Shown here in pieces: positions 1-9,105 of a DNA stretch of 64,000 bases (position 1 is its first letter; each line of letters begins with the position of its first letter). The notes beneath the pieces were generated by a model that was given only the letters and a program-made list of their open reading frames with translations, was not told the DNA's origin and did no database searches. A program made the translations under genes and the position numbers. This stretch comes from Athripsodes cinereus (lineage: Eukaryota > Arthropoda > Insecta > Trichoptera > Leptoceridae): assembly GCA_947579605.1 (NCBI GenBank), contig OX388318.1:9238001-9302000 (forward strand), given 5' to 3'.

Positions 1-1203
1 AACCGTAGTTTTATTTTATTCTGCAGAACTCGCCTCTAATATTGGAGTGTTTATAGCGGATGTGTATGGGCACATTATGTACATGTAGGTATAATCTATG
101 CCTGGGATGACAAAGTATAGTATAATATCTATGACTATCTATAAGGGATATGCATGAGCTTATTGTAAAACTGTCCGGAGTGACAGTAGAGCAGGCGAGA
201 TTGCTAGATTCCACAGACAAATACTTTGAATACGAGTATAAATCAAAAACTAAGTACCAAATAGGTACATAGGTATTATTTTACTCGTGGTAGCGGGTGC
301 CTACTTCTAGAGTAACGGGTAGTACCTAGGTACCTACCTTCTTACCTCTGTTTAGTTACTTGTAGTGGTGGGAAATACTCTTTCTATGTAAAACTCTTAC
401 TCTTTCTATATAAACGGTTGCATACGGAGAATAATATTTGATAGTTTGCATTCTTATTATTTTACTTAGCTGTACATATTATTTTACTTGTTATTAAGCA
501 TGTATCTACAGTGGGAAATTAATAGATGGCTACACCCTTATACAGATCTTATTAAAACGATACAAGAGAAAAAAGTGACTTAATTAGCGCAGAATTATAA
601 AAAAAAGTATTAAGATGATGTGGACGACTTTATTGGCACACAATCTGTATAGCTAATGCTACACAAATTGTGTGCCGATATAATTATTGTGATATTTGCT
701 ATATGGGCTGTTCGTTCTAAAAAAATGTATGAAAATAATATAAAACGGATTGCTTTGCCAATTCGCTCTAACCGTCTTCAAATTAAATTATAAGGTACAT
801 TTGTAAAGTCGACATATTGCCCGAACTATATTTAGGTCACCTACTATCTAAATTAATAATATATTATTATTGGTATAGATAATTTGAATCTGTCGATATT
901 ATTATCAATTCGGCCATCTGTCAAAGTACAGATGGAGTCTTTATTGTTACATGAATCAACGTTTCCGTCTGTCTGATAACCTAGTAAACTTTTTACATAC
1001 AATATTTTAAACCAGTTCTTATCGCCTCGCCGTTCATCATAGTAAGTTGAAAATTAATGCATTGTGTATTCAAGAAAAATGCTTCTTATATAGCATATTG
1101 TTTTTAAATAAGAGTAAAATCTATATATAGATTATGAATATCGTGGTATTGAATGAGTTTATAGGCCAAACTTTTGTTTTCATAGTTTTTTTTTAACATA
1201 ACG
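1..1203. other. AT-rich non-coding DNA, no gene seen
   Basis: No credible coding frame, RNA gene or complete mobile element is visible. The stretch around 280-350 contains overlapping TACCTA/TAGGTA words, a low-complexity pattern I associate with lepidopteran intergenic DNA. Short frames here have no domain-like composition. Confidence 0.5.
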
Positions 1204-1205
1204 TA

Positions 1206-2393
1206 GGGTCATTGCACCAGTGTTTGTACACAATAAGAAATTTGTCACAATTTCGCTTCATATTTCCTATGTTTTTTTAGAAAATGGTTACTTTTTCTTG
1301 AATTTAAGTAGCTGGTTATCCTATAAATATGATAACCTACCTATATTTATCAAATGTATCACTACACATTTTTAATATTTTTTTAATTAATTGAGTTGGT
1401 GATATCTAGTGTTTGTCACAATTTCACCAGTTATTGACACATAAAACTCCAGTGTTTGACACATAGAAAAAATAATATTTCATAGTAATAAAGTAAATAA
1501 ATAAACTGAGACTGTTTAAAATGTATATTAGAAATAAAAACAAACATATTTAGGTACTTTATAATACTATTGAAAAGTATATAGGTACCTAACTAAACTT
1601 AAAAAAAAAAATTGCGGACTTTATGGTCAAATCTCATTTGAAAAGACAAAAGTAAAATATAAATTAATGTGCTTCTGAGTACTTCGTATCTCCTGGATGC
1701 TTGCATTGGAGACATGCCGTTTTTGACAGTATCTACTACACTCTTCATATTCTCTTTATCCCAAAGGAATTTGGGTTTTTTGTTTGGAGCCATGTGTCAC
1801 AAACACATATAAATTTACCACTATTTATCACAAAATGTTTAAATTCATAACTTGAGTTTCAAATGCCTTCCCTCACTGATGATGTTAATAGAAAAAATAA
1901 ATAAATAAAAATATTTGGTAGAAGTGGCAAACACTGGATTTCTTATAAACCCTAGTAATTGACACTTTGTCAAAGACTGGAGAATTAGTATTAAATACGA
2001 CTCCAGTGATTGACACTGCTAATAAAGCACTCAAAATTACTAAATTCAAGAAATATGGCAATCAACATATTATTCAAAACAATAATGACTATGATAAATA
2101 CTAATCAACCAAAAAAATAACATCTTGAAAAAGATGTATGTAGATTATAATACCCTTGTCCTTATCTGTATTAATAAGAAATTAGAAAAAACATGCCTTG
2201 TGTTAGAATTTTTTTTTTCCAGCAGCATGCGTAATAACAACCACCACTAATGACATCATACGGGATACTTAAATGAACACGGATGACAAAAAGCATACTA
2301 GCACTAAAAATGTGTGCATGTATGACTATCTGGAGTCAGTTAAAGACAGAATGTCAAACACTGGTTCAGTGTCAAACACTGGTGCAATGACCC
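1206..2393 (-). mobile_element. Pogo-like DNA transposon, non-autonomous, TA-flanked
   Basis: The two ends are inverted copies of a 21-bp sequence beginning GGGTCATTGCACC, and each is bordered by TA (1204-1205 and 2394-2395), the target duplication of the Tc1/mariner/pogo group. The sequence CCAGTGTTTGACA or its complement recurs inside the element near 1217, 1410, 1449, 1927, 1980, 2001, 2352 and 2370, in both orientations, which looks like iterated transposase-binding sites. The only coding remnant is a minus-strand HTH fragment at 1599-1793. At 1.19 kb it is far shorter than an autonomous pogo element, so it must depend on transposase supplied elsewhere. The pogo assignment rests on the TA duplication plus the HTH fragment. 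Confidence 0.75.
1599..1793 (-). pseudogene. Transposase N-terminus remnant, pipsqueak-type HTH
   Basis: The frame starts with ATG at 1793 and encodes about 40 sensible residues. They include WDKENMKSVVDTVKNG, MSPMQASRRYEV and LRSTL, the layout of a pipsqueak/CENP-B-type helix-turn-helix (tryptophan, alternating hydrophobics, a glycine turn, then A..Y.V..STL). Such domains open pogo-family transposases and bind the terminal repeats. After STL the frame drifts into low-complexity residues and ends, so the CENP-B-like second HTH and the DDE catalytic domain are absent. It lies inside the TA-flanked element and is a decayed or deleted transposase, not a host gene. Confidence 0.6.
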
Positions 2394-2395
2394 TA

Positions 2396-2577
2396 CATAG
2401 ACAATTCACAAAGATCGAGCTTGTCCCAAACTAAGATGAAGCTTATATTATGGGTACTACTAACGCGACGATACACACATATACATGTAACACCCAGACC
2501 CAGGACAATTTGAAAAATGTCATTCTTCACATTGCCCTAGCCGGGAATCGAACCCGAGACCTCATGACTCAAAGGCC
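2396..2577 (-). mobile_element. tRNA-derived SINE (family 1), head-truncated copy
   Basis: Read on the minus strand, this copy starts within the tRNA-like head, keeps the B-box-like GGTTCGATTCCCGG, and continues through the family's body (CCTGGGTCTGGGTGTTAC, then the CGTCGCGTTAGTACCCATAA region) to GAATTGTCTATG. About 35 nt of the head, including the A-box region, is missing. It abuts the next full copy directly and sits against the pogo-like element's right TA. Confidence 0.8.
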
Positions 2578-2578
2578 A

Positions 2579-2809
2579 TAGACAATTCACACAGATCGAG
2601 CTAGTCTCAAACTAAGATGAAGCTTATATTATGGGTACTACTAACGCGACGATATACACATATACAATGCACTTAACACATATACATGTAACATCCAGAC
2701 CCATGAAAATTTGAAAAATATCATTCTTCATTTTGCCTTAGCCGGGAATCGAACTCGGGACCTCATGACTCAAAGGCAAGAGCGTTACCTCCACGCCACA
2801 CCGGCCGGC
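2579..2809 (-). mobile_element. tRNA-derived SINE (family 1), full-length copy
   Basis: On the minus strand it opens with GCCGGTGTGGCGTGGAGG, an A-box-like segment, followed by GAGTTCGATTCCCGGC, a B-box-like segment, so the head resembles a tRNA-derived pol III promoter. A roughly 150-nt body shared with the copies at 2396-2577 and 51,084-51,312 follows. No long A tail is present. SINEs of this type are non-coding and rely on a LINE for reverse transcription. Confidence 0.85.
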
Positions 2810-2944
2810 TTTTGTTCCATAGTAATATCTCATACACCTTTTACGAGATTCAGTGTGTAAAATCTTGCTTACCACAAATATATAAATTTAAAAAAAATAA
2901 GGAAGGTACATATTTATTACTGATATATAAGTGTGTACAAAAGG

Positions 2945-3349
2945 CGTACATATTGGGGGCGTGGGTCGGTTTTGCGGTGTTGAGTTGTTCCCTCCGCGGA
3001 GGTGTGGGTGTATGTCGTGCTTCGCAGGTGTTGGCATCCGAGGTTGCCTAGTACCATGGGCTGCCCTTGATCCCATTGCTTTGTGGGGTGTGATGTATGC
3101 CTGCATTTCTGTGGGGGAGGGGTGGCTCGGTGCTGCGGGGCTGGCTTGTGCCCCTTTGCCTTGTCACCGCAGATATTGAGTTACCTACGCTTTAATTTTA
3201 ATTTTAATTTAATTGAATTCTCTGATTGTGCATGCTGTAGACGCTCTTAATTGGGGAACTGGCCAGATCTTATTGTATGTTTGTAATTTATGTATTGTGT
3301 TGTCAGTTTTCTGTGAGTGTCTCTATGAAATAAAATAAAAAAAAAAAAA
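2945..3349 (+). mobile_element. 3' end of a non-LTR retrotransposon, poly(A) tail
   Basis: A GC-richer island ends with ATGAAATAAAATAAA and a run of A at 3333-3349, as expected of a 5'-truncated LINE. Its last 140 nt match, with few changes, a minus-strand copy at 35,697-35,832. The GC-rich upstream part can be read as open frames, but neither is recognisable as reverse transcriptase. It is probably the C-terminal coding end plus 3'UTR. The clade is undetermined. Confidence 0.6.
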
Positions 3350-3357
3350 AATATTGC

Positions 3358-3507
3358 CTTGAAGTATTGTCGTCTAGTAAACCTTACCTTATTCCCTGTA
3401 TATAACATGTCCAATGTGTACCTACATAACTACTTGAGGCATTGTCTTATTGTAAACCTTACCTTATTCCCTCTATATAGCATGTGTAATGTGTGTAGAT
3501 ACTTTGA
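3358..3507. repeat. Imperfect tandem duplication, 75-bp unit, two copies
   Basis: Both units contain GTAAACCTTACCTTATTCCCT followed by a TATATA/CATGT segment. The period is 75 bp (3358 and 3433). Divergence between the copies suggests an old duplication. It directly follows the poly(A) tail of the upstream LINE end. Confidence 0.7.
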
Positions 3508-4071
3508 GAATTACATATTAAAATTTTATACAAGCAAAAATTTATCATTTAGAATAAAAAAAACTATATGAGAATGAATTAGAAGTCAGCATCAAGTTTT
3601 GAAACTAGAGACTATTGTTTAAAGGTCTAAAAAGCTTGCAAATACATATCAATATTTTAACTTGGTTTACAACTTTGAACCAGTTGACTACCAACTTTAT
3701 AAAACGATAAAACAATGATATAAAATACTTAATTTATTGTAATGTAAATACAAATTCAATTAACATTTAAATTAAAACAGCATTTATTAGGTACCTACTG
3801 TGTACAATATTCATATCTAGCTATACAACCAGCATTGATCGGGAAATAATCACAAAAATCAAACGTGCTACTACGGTATAGATAATGCATAAAGAAGCTT
3901 CATAAATGCATCATTTTTATTTACCTACCTAATACAAATAAATATAAGTGAAAAATTAAGCCAAAAGGATAAATTTTTACTTCTCAAAATGAAGATTTTA
4001 TATCTAAATAATTTTTATACGAACTTACTTTTAGACATGTTTAATCATGTAAATGACTTTTAGACATGTAA
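3508..4071. other. AT-rich non-coding DNA, nothing recognised
   Basis: No coding, RNA or repeat signal that I can support, apart from simple A/T tracts. Confidence 0.5.
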
Positions 4072-4258
4072 ATGTCGTCATCACCATTACGTCGCTTCCC
4101 TTGTAGGGTAGGCAGAAAATATCAATATAAATCTCCTATCCTTTGCATGCACTTTTCTACTGTGTCACTGTTATTTAATTCCTCCCCTGTACATTCCCTT
4201 TTTGAAAGTGCTTCAGCGTGTCCGTTCTTTAGAACCCGATTAAGCCAATGTCATGTAT
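4072..4258 (-). mobile_element. RTE-like LINE 3' end, decayed
   Basis: The minus strand gives frame-broken pieces such as EELNNSDTVEKCMQRIG followed by TGCCTACCCTACAAGGGAAG and a GATGATGACGAC-like tail. This layout (a C-terminal segment after the reverse transcriptase, then a short 3' end beginning at a TACCC..AAGGG motif) resembles the other RTE-like ends in the window, but the sequence is a different subfamily from RTE-A and RTE-B. Frameshifts prevent a continuous reading. Confidence 0.45.
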
Positions 4259-4314
4259 CATAATTTTGGAACTAGTGTCGCCATCTCTCGAGATCCGGTG
4301 GAAGCACTGGCCGG

Positions 4315-4347
4315 CTGTCCAGAGATAAAGACTTTATCTCTGGACAG
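4315..4347. repeat. Perfect 16-bp-arm palindrome
   Basis: CTGTCCAGAGATAAAG at 4315-4330 is followed by one base and its exact reverse complement at 4332-4347. It sits in a GC-richer stretch (4240-4460) that also holds a second short hairpin, CCCGCGTTC (4416-4424) with GAACGCGGG (4438-4446). I cannot tell whether this is a transposon end or an isolated palindrome. Confidence 0.8.
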
Positions 4348-4459
4348 TTAGACTACTTAGTAGTTCCCGTTTTGATCTCCCTCCTTTCCACTCATCCATT
4401 TTTACCAGCTGTCGTCCCGCGTTCGCCTTCCAATAGGGAACGCGGGCGCTCAAAAATCT

Positions 4460-5169
4460 TCCTTTTTCTCTCTTAATAAAACTGTGAGTGTCATTTTGTG
4501 TAACATTCAGTTTTGTAATGTGAGTTGATTTGTGTGTTTGCAAAAATTAAACTATTACACCAATAAACTTATCGTTGTGCATAATCATTGTTTTCACTTA
4601 CAAACAATCTCATTTTTTTCCCATTCATACATCCTGGGAGAGTTTCTATGTTCTGCCAAATATCTGCTAGCTGGACAACCTGAAGGAAGAGGTTACACCA
4701 ATTAATCAATAAAATACTCTACTATGAAATTTCATTATTCCAAAATACTGTTTATATTTTTACAGGTAGTGTAGAGGGCATTAGTTTTCGTTATACCTAG
4801 GATATTCAAACAAACATGCGTGTCAACGAATACAAATATTTATACATTGTTTCAGTCAAACTCATCATTCTTTTATAATGAAATACCTCCTTAATTTAAA
4901 AACAAATTGAATATTTTTCGTTCTATTACTTTCGATTGCTTTGCTTTCGAGTCGTTGCCATTGTAGCTGTTGTTTATTATTATTTGCTTATGTCGGACTG
5001 AATAATAATTATTGTTCTGTTTCAGTTGGGTCGAAAGAATAATATTATTGTAAACATAATGAAAAGAACAAAGTTAGGTACCTATCGTATTTTACTCTTA
5101 TTGTTATATGTTATAGGTATTACTTGTAACGTTTCCTCGAATAAGGAAAGGTTAATTTGCATTTTTATT
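4460..5169. other. AT-rich non-coding DNA with one shared fragment
   Basis: Only one relationship stands out. TAGTGTAGAGGGCATTA near 4767, continuing to a CCTAGG about 30 nt later, recurs with changes near 23,053. This marks an old dispersed repeat. No gene is seen. Confidence 0.4.
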
Positions 5170-5222
5170 ACATGCAGTTAACTTGCTGGCTACCTCACTT
5201 GTGGGATATATCGTGATGTATA
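5170..5222 (+). mobile_element. Fragment of GTA-tail SINE (3' end)
   Basis: The segment reads CTGGCTACCTCACTTGTGGG then ATATATCGTGATGTATA, matching the last ~35 bp of the GTA-tail SINE family described at 19,612-19,862. Upstream sequence is too diverged to align by eye. Confidence 0.6.
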
Positions 5223-5519
5223 TAGAGAGATAAATAGATTTCCGAAGTAACAAAAAGTTTTATTAAAATTTGCTACTAAGATATTAAGTAATTTTTAATA
5301 CATCGAAAGTATCTGCGATAGCATAAAAATTTATATAATAACGCTGAAAATTTTTTGTATATTTTTGAAAGGAAGGTTCAGTCATTCTGCAAAAAAATTG
5401 ATATATTTGCAAACTTTTCCCACATGCTTTGTACTATATCATTTTTAGTACTTTACCATAATATATGATATTATACTACATACATACGTATGCTCTCACA
5501 CCGTATTGCAAGTGGAGTA

Positions 5520-5982
5520 CACTGAGAAAAATACTAACGAAATTTCACCATGAATCATTGTTACGTACTATCAGATTAGGACCAGAGATAGAACAAACGA
5601 TTCATTAGTACGAATCTATGATATTAACTTTTCGCAAACAAATCGTTGATAAATTAATATTATAATAAAGAATTAATATTATAATTCGTACTAATAAAAC
5701 AATCACATTTTAGTATGTAAACTGTTTGTAGGCATAGTGGAGTATCTTTGATTTAAATTTTTGAATACATAGGTAGGTACTATTTATTATTACCGGCAAT
5801 CCACCCGTAACGAGTGATTTGTGAAAGGTAGGTACTTCTCATTGTAAATTTACCAACGATTTGTTTGCGAAGAATTAATATTAAAGATACGTACTAATGA
5901 ATCGTTTGTACTATCTCTGGTCCTAATCTGATAGTACGTACCAATGATTCGTTGTGAAATTTCGTCAGTATTTTCTTCAGTG
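5520..5982. mobile_element. Fold-back MITE copy 1, CACTGAGAAAAATACT ends
   Basis: The left end CACTGAGAAAAATACT and right end AGTATTTTCTTCAGTG are inverted. The homology continues inward for more than 100 bp on each side, so the whole element can fold on itself. Two shorter copies lie at 12,244-12,501 and 60,166-60,412. The left flank is TA and copy 2 has TA on both sides, consistent with Tc1/mariner-type integration. This copy is ~200 bp longer because its centre was interrupted by other repeat pieces (about 5650-5860), including the mini-insertion at 5781-5825. It has no coding capacity. Confidence 0.8.
5781..5825 (-). mobile_element. 45-bp mini-insertion with 10-bp target duplication
   Basis: The insert carries GGCAATCCACCCG and TGATTTGTGAAA and is flanked by AGGTAGGTAC at 5771-5780 and 5826-5835. 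A homologous unoccupied site near 9067 (GGGTAGGTAATTCTC) lacks the insert and one duplication copy. The same core is inserted at 25,228-25,266, again with a 10-bp duplication. On the minus strand it reads GGGTGGATTGCC followed by an A/T-rich end, so I infer an extremely 5'-truncated retroelement 3' end. Confidence 0.7.
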
Positions 5983-6510
5983 TGGACAGAGAAAACAGAA
6001 CGCTTTATTTATCTATCCTTAAATACTCGTTTCGCTTCTTCAACATTCGCGAATATTTAAATTTGATATACTTGATCAAACCACTTAGTTCTCGAACGTT
6101 CCTACTATTACATTTTGCTTCCTACATTTTATACACATTAATAAGCTAACTTAACTTGTGTATGATTTATATTTATTTTGATAGAGCATAGAGGACATTA
6201 TCAATATTAAAATTCACAGATAGTAATAATTTTTAAACTAGTTAGCATCTAACGGTGAAATTGTTTAATAATAATAAGTATATATAACTAATAAATATAT
6301 ATTGATACTTAAATTTTAAATGGCAACACAAAAAATCAATTACTAACTAGACTCTTTATATTATTATATCGTTGATAATAATAATGGACGTGTTTGTGAT
6401 AGCAACAATAATGTGATTACACTTTCATCTTAAAAAGTTTAATTGATAGTTTAAGAGAAGCGCGATAATATCAATTATTTTGATTTTTTTTAAAATTTTA
6501 AATTATATAG
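5983..6510. other. AT-rich non-coding DNA
   Basis: Nothing recognised between the fold-back MITE and the hAT-like element. Confidence 0.5.
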
Positions 6511-6518
6511 TTTAGATC

Positions 6519-7006
6519 AGTGTTTCTCAACAGAGGTGACAGCGCCCTGTTACGGGGGCAGGAACATTTTAGGGGAGCGGTGAAGAAGTCAGAGCCAATT
6601 GAGGGGTGCCAGTGGCGGATACAGATGGGCCCATTGACGATGTCGTGTATATGGGTATAATAAGTTTAAATAAAATGGCATTTTCTTGTAAATGTGTATA
6701 ATTTTTGCGCCCCCCCCCCTGATTCTTTTTCTGAATCCGCCACTGAGGGGTTCTAATGCAATTCAGAAGTATAATTGCAGACAAAATTAAAATCGTGAAC
6801 ATAAAAAAATATATTTTAGAGTATAATTTTCCAAATACAGCGATGAAAAAATCTGGGTATTTTCTCAAATTCCTATTCAAAATCGAACAGAAAAAATGTC
6901 TTAGATGACCTAAGATGATCGTGGATACTTGTTTTCTTTTATGGAGAATTACATTTTGGTTACTTTTATAGTGGATGGTGGTTAAAATACGGTTGAGAAC
7001 CTATGG
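6519..7006. mobile_element. hAT-like non-autonomous element (outer)
   Basis: The left end AGTGTTTCTCAAC and the right end GTTGAGAACCTATGG are inverted, like the CAGTGGTTCTCAAC termini of many hAT MITEs. The flanks TTTAGATC (6511-6518) and TTTTGATC (7007-7014) match at 7 of 8 positions, the length expected for a hAT target duplication. The interior is non-coding and is interrupted by a second hAT-like element at 6610-6745. Confidence 0.7.
6610..6745. mobile_element. hAT-like MITE nested in another hAT element
   Basis: It begins CAGTGGCGGATACAGA and ends TCTGAATCCGCCACTG, imperfect inverted repeats. Flanks AGGGGTGC (6602-6609) and AGGGGTTC (6746-6753) match at 7 of 8 positions. It contains a run of C at about 6711-6719. 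Its 136-bp length leaves no room for transposase. Removing it restores continuity of the outer element. Confidence 0.8.
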
Positions 7007-7014
7007 TTTTGATC

Positions 7015-7282
7015 GGACTCAACATTTTTGCGACTAATTGTAAGCAACACTATAGGTGTAACCATAGACATACTAGACTTGCAGCGCGGAACATGTTAAC
7101 GTAATTTTTGTGTACCAACATCGATGGCCTTCAAGCATTAGCAATGTATTGTCTTACAACCAAAGTCAGTATAAAACTGGATGCAAAATTTGATTGGCTG
7201 CATAACCGATTTTTTCTTTGAATTACCTACCTATCTACTATATCTTTGGGTGTTACCATCCATTGCTATATTACTCAGTGCT
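7015..7282. other. Non-coding spacer
   Basis: Nothing recognised; ordinary AT-rich sequence. Confidence 0.4.
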
Positions 7283-7485
7283 GAGGCCTGAGTCAACAAC
7301 ACACTATCGCGTCACGTTCCCGCTCCGCTAGCGTTCGGGTGCAGACGATGGTGCGCCAAAGTGTTAATTTTCGTAACTATTGTGTATCTTAGCAACGAAA
7401 TTGACACTTGCTTGCAACATCGTCTGCACCCGAACGCTAACGGAGCGGGAACGTGAGACGAAAGTGTGTTGTTGACTCAGGCCTC
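7283..7485. mobile_element. GC-rich fold-back MITE, ~90-bp arms
   Basis: The left arm starts GAGGCCTGAGTCAACAAC and the right arm ends with its exact complement. Homology continues for about 90 bp with around ten differences, including the GC-rich block CGTTCCCGCTCCG and CGTTCGGGTGCAGACGATG. Only a short central loop remains. No convincing target duplication is seen, so the superfamily is unknown. Confidence 0.75.
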
Positions 7486-7630
7486 TGGTCAACGTAATGT
7501 ACCTACCTTGAATACTTGTATTTGTATAGTTGCATATTATATTTGTACCTGTGTGTCAGGATGCGATAGATGTATATTAGTATGCATGTATGGTGTTACC
7601 AATAGTTTACCTTTAGTTACCAATAGATTA

Positions 7631-8070
7631 AGAAATTAAATCAAGTATCTTAAGTAAGAGATCCTTACGAACTCAAGCGCAATCAAATATCTTAGACAGC
7701 CAAGACTTTTTACCCGGATGTCCGGGGTTTTTATCTTGGCTTAGTCATTCAGGTAGCTAGCTCAGGGAACTGATCAAACAGAATAGGCAGGGCCGTTTGT
7801 TTGTATTGGTTGCAGGGTGGTTGTGGTCGCCTCCGAATCCTGGGTGGAGAACATCCTCCTCGCCCAAAAACCCTCGCCCCGTGGTCAAAATCGAGCAATT
7901 CAAGATGCAAGGATCCAACTCCAAACAAATTCTCGTTGCACGTAAGTGCTGTCAATCACACAAACCCTAACCCACTCCGAAAAACGCGTAATTGGCAAGC
8001 CCAGAGAGCGTTATCCCATATCTCCTCATTCCCAAGCGTATCATATCCTTAAAAGTCCCTTCTCTCTCTA
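7631..8070. mobile_element. ~440-bp GC-richer insertion between 17-bp direct repeats
   Basis: TAGTTACCAATAGATTA (7614-7630) and TAGTTACCAATAGTTTA (8069-8085) flank the segment like a target duplication; a further copy of the core lies at 7595-7609. The insert contains an inverted pair AGCCAAGA/TCTTGGCT around 7697-7742 enclosing CCCGGATGTCCGGGG, then a GC-rich block. Its open frames carry no recognisable domain. A LINE- or SINE-mediated insertion fits the length of the duplication, but the element itself is unidentified. Confidence 0.5.
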
Positions 8071-8145
8071 GTTACCAATAGTTTAATGTTATTATTTGGA
8101 TTTTAATTTTGGAAAGAATATTAAGTGTGTATTTTATGTAATTTT

Positions 8146-8293
8146 ATACATACATACATACATACATACATACATACATACATACATCTTCTTCCCCTTG
8201 TCCTAGTTGGGTCGGGGGCCATTGCGCCTAGGTATCTCCTCCAGAGATCCCTGTCCACCGCTGCTTCCAGGACCTCTGGCCACTCCAAACCAA
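8146..8293 (-). mobile_element. LINE C-terminus with TATG microsatellite tail
   Basis: On the minus strand a frame reads WPEVLEAAVDRDLWRRYLG then APDPTRTRG, typical of the extreme C-terminus of RTE/CR1-like LINE proteins. A short 3' end and a (TATG)n tail follow. GTAATTTT flanks both sides (8138-8145 and 8294-8301), so this is a 148-bp, strongly 5'-truncated retrotransposition event and the microsatellite is its tail. Confidence 0.7.
8149..8188. repeat. (TACA)n microsatellite, about 10 units
   Basis: Uninterrupted TACA/CATA tetranucleotide array. It forms the 3' tail of the adjoining minus-strand LINE fragment. Confidence 0.9.
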
Positions 8294-8628
8294 GTAATTT
8301 TTATTGAAAATTAAAATATTAATAAGAGGTAACATCCGTTCATTGTATCAATAAATAAATTGATTTGATTGTAAGTGAAAAATACACTTAATTTAGATAT
8401 TATCTCAGAACCCCATATTAAACAAAAATTCTTAGGTAACAGTTTACCTATACATTTACAATAATTTTTAAATGGATTTGTACCCAAAGGTTTCATACCT
8501 CAAAAAAAGGAAAATTGACGTAGAGTTAAAAAATGATAAGTAGGTATTTATTTTTAAAATTATCTATCAAATTAATTCGCAACTCATGGAGTCTCTGGCA
8601 AAGAATAGTTCTTCAAAAATAAAAAAAA

Positions 8629-8791
8629 GATATATCTGGGTTTATGTTATAAACCTAAATACAACCTTATACACCTTTCACAGTAAGCCAAAAGCTTGTG
8701 TCGTGTAAGGGGAGTTTGCCGGTACCTGGGATCGAACCACAAACACCCTGTTCACGAGGCCGAGACTCTACCTGCAGGCTACCGATGAACT
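8629..8791 (-). mobile_element. tRNA-derived SINE (family 2)
   Basis: On the minus strand it begins TTCATCGGTAGCCTGCAGG with an A-box-like TAGAGTCTCGG, then a B-box-like GTGGTTCGATCCCAGG, then a body with CAAGCTTTTGGCTTACTGTG and the end CCCAGATATATC. Related copies are at 28,730-28,894 and 61,419-61,533. Non-coding; depends on a LINE. Confidence 0.8.
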
Positions 8792-8832
8792 CCACCACTG
8801 TTCTTCCACCCTTTTCTATAAGTTTCAAAGCG

Positions 8833-8910
8833 TTCTGTAAAAGGTAAGCCGTTTAAGATATTTAACATCTAGAATTCAGCGATGAGGTATGTCACCGTTC
8901 AAAATGTGAT
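8833..8910 (+). mobile_element. Old fragment of GTA-tail SINE (middle part)
   Basis: CTGTAAAAGG is followed by ATTTAACATCTAGAATTCAG and CGATGAGGTATGTCAC, matching the central part of the GTA-tail SINE in plus orientation. Both ends are lost. Confidence 0.6.
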
Positions 8911-9003
8911 TTTAAAAATTGAAAGAGAAAAAGATTGACATTTAGTTAGAACGTATCAGTTTGGCAATATATTAGTCTGTTTTCAAAATATTTACACACA
9001 TGT

Positions 9004-9105
9004 ATGTATGTAAACTGTTGGTAGGCATAGCGGAGTATCTTTGATTTAAATTTTTGAATACATGGGTAGGTAATTCTCATTATAAATTTTACGATTTGCT
9101 TGGGG
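9004..9105. repeat. Dispersed repeat, also present at 5715-5860
   Basis: ATGTAAACTGTTGGTAGGCA and the following GGAGTATCTTTGATTTAAAT stretch match 5715-5770 closely, then TTCTCATTATAAATTT matches 5836-5851. This copy lacks the 45-bp insert and so gives the empty-site state. Family unknown. Confidence 0.7.

Noticed and set aside
2931..3179. GC-rich 82-codon frames on both strands
   Set aside because: They overlap a LINE 3' end that recurs at 35.7 kb; neither frame shows reverse-transcriptase motifs.
4741..4780. TTTTTACAG followed by GTAGTG as a second recursive splice site
   Set aside because: The donor half is weak, and the following sequence belongs to a dispersed repeat also found near 23,053.
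6569..6880. 103-codon minus frame containing WRIQKKNQGGG
   Set aside because: It is a translation of the two nested hAT-like elements, a pattern known to create spurious predicted proteins.
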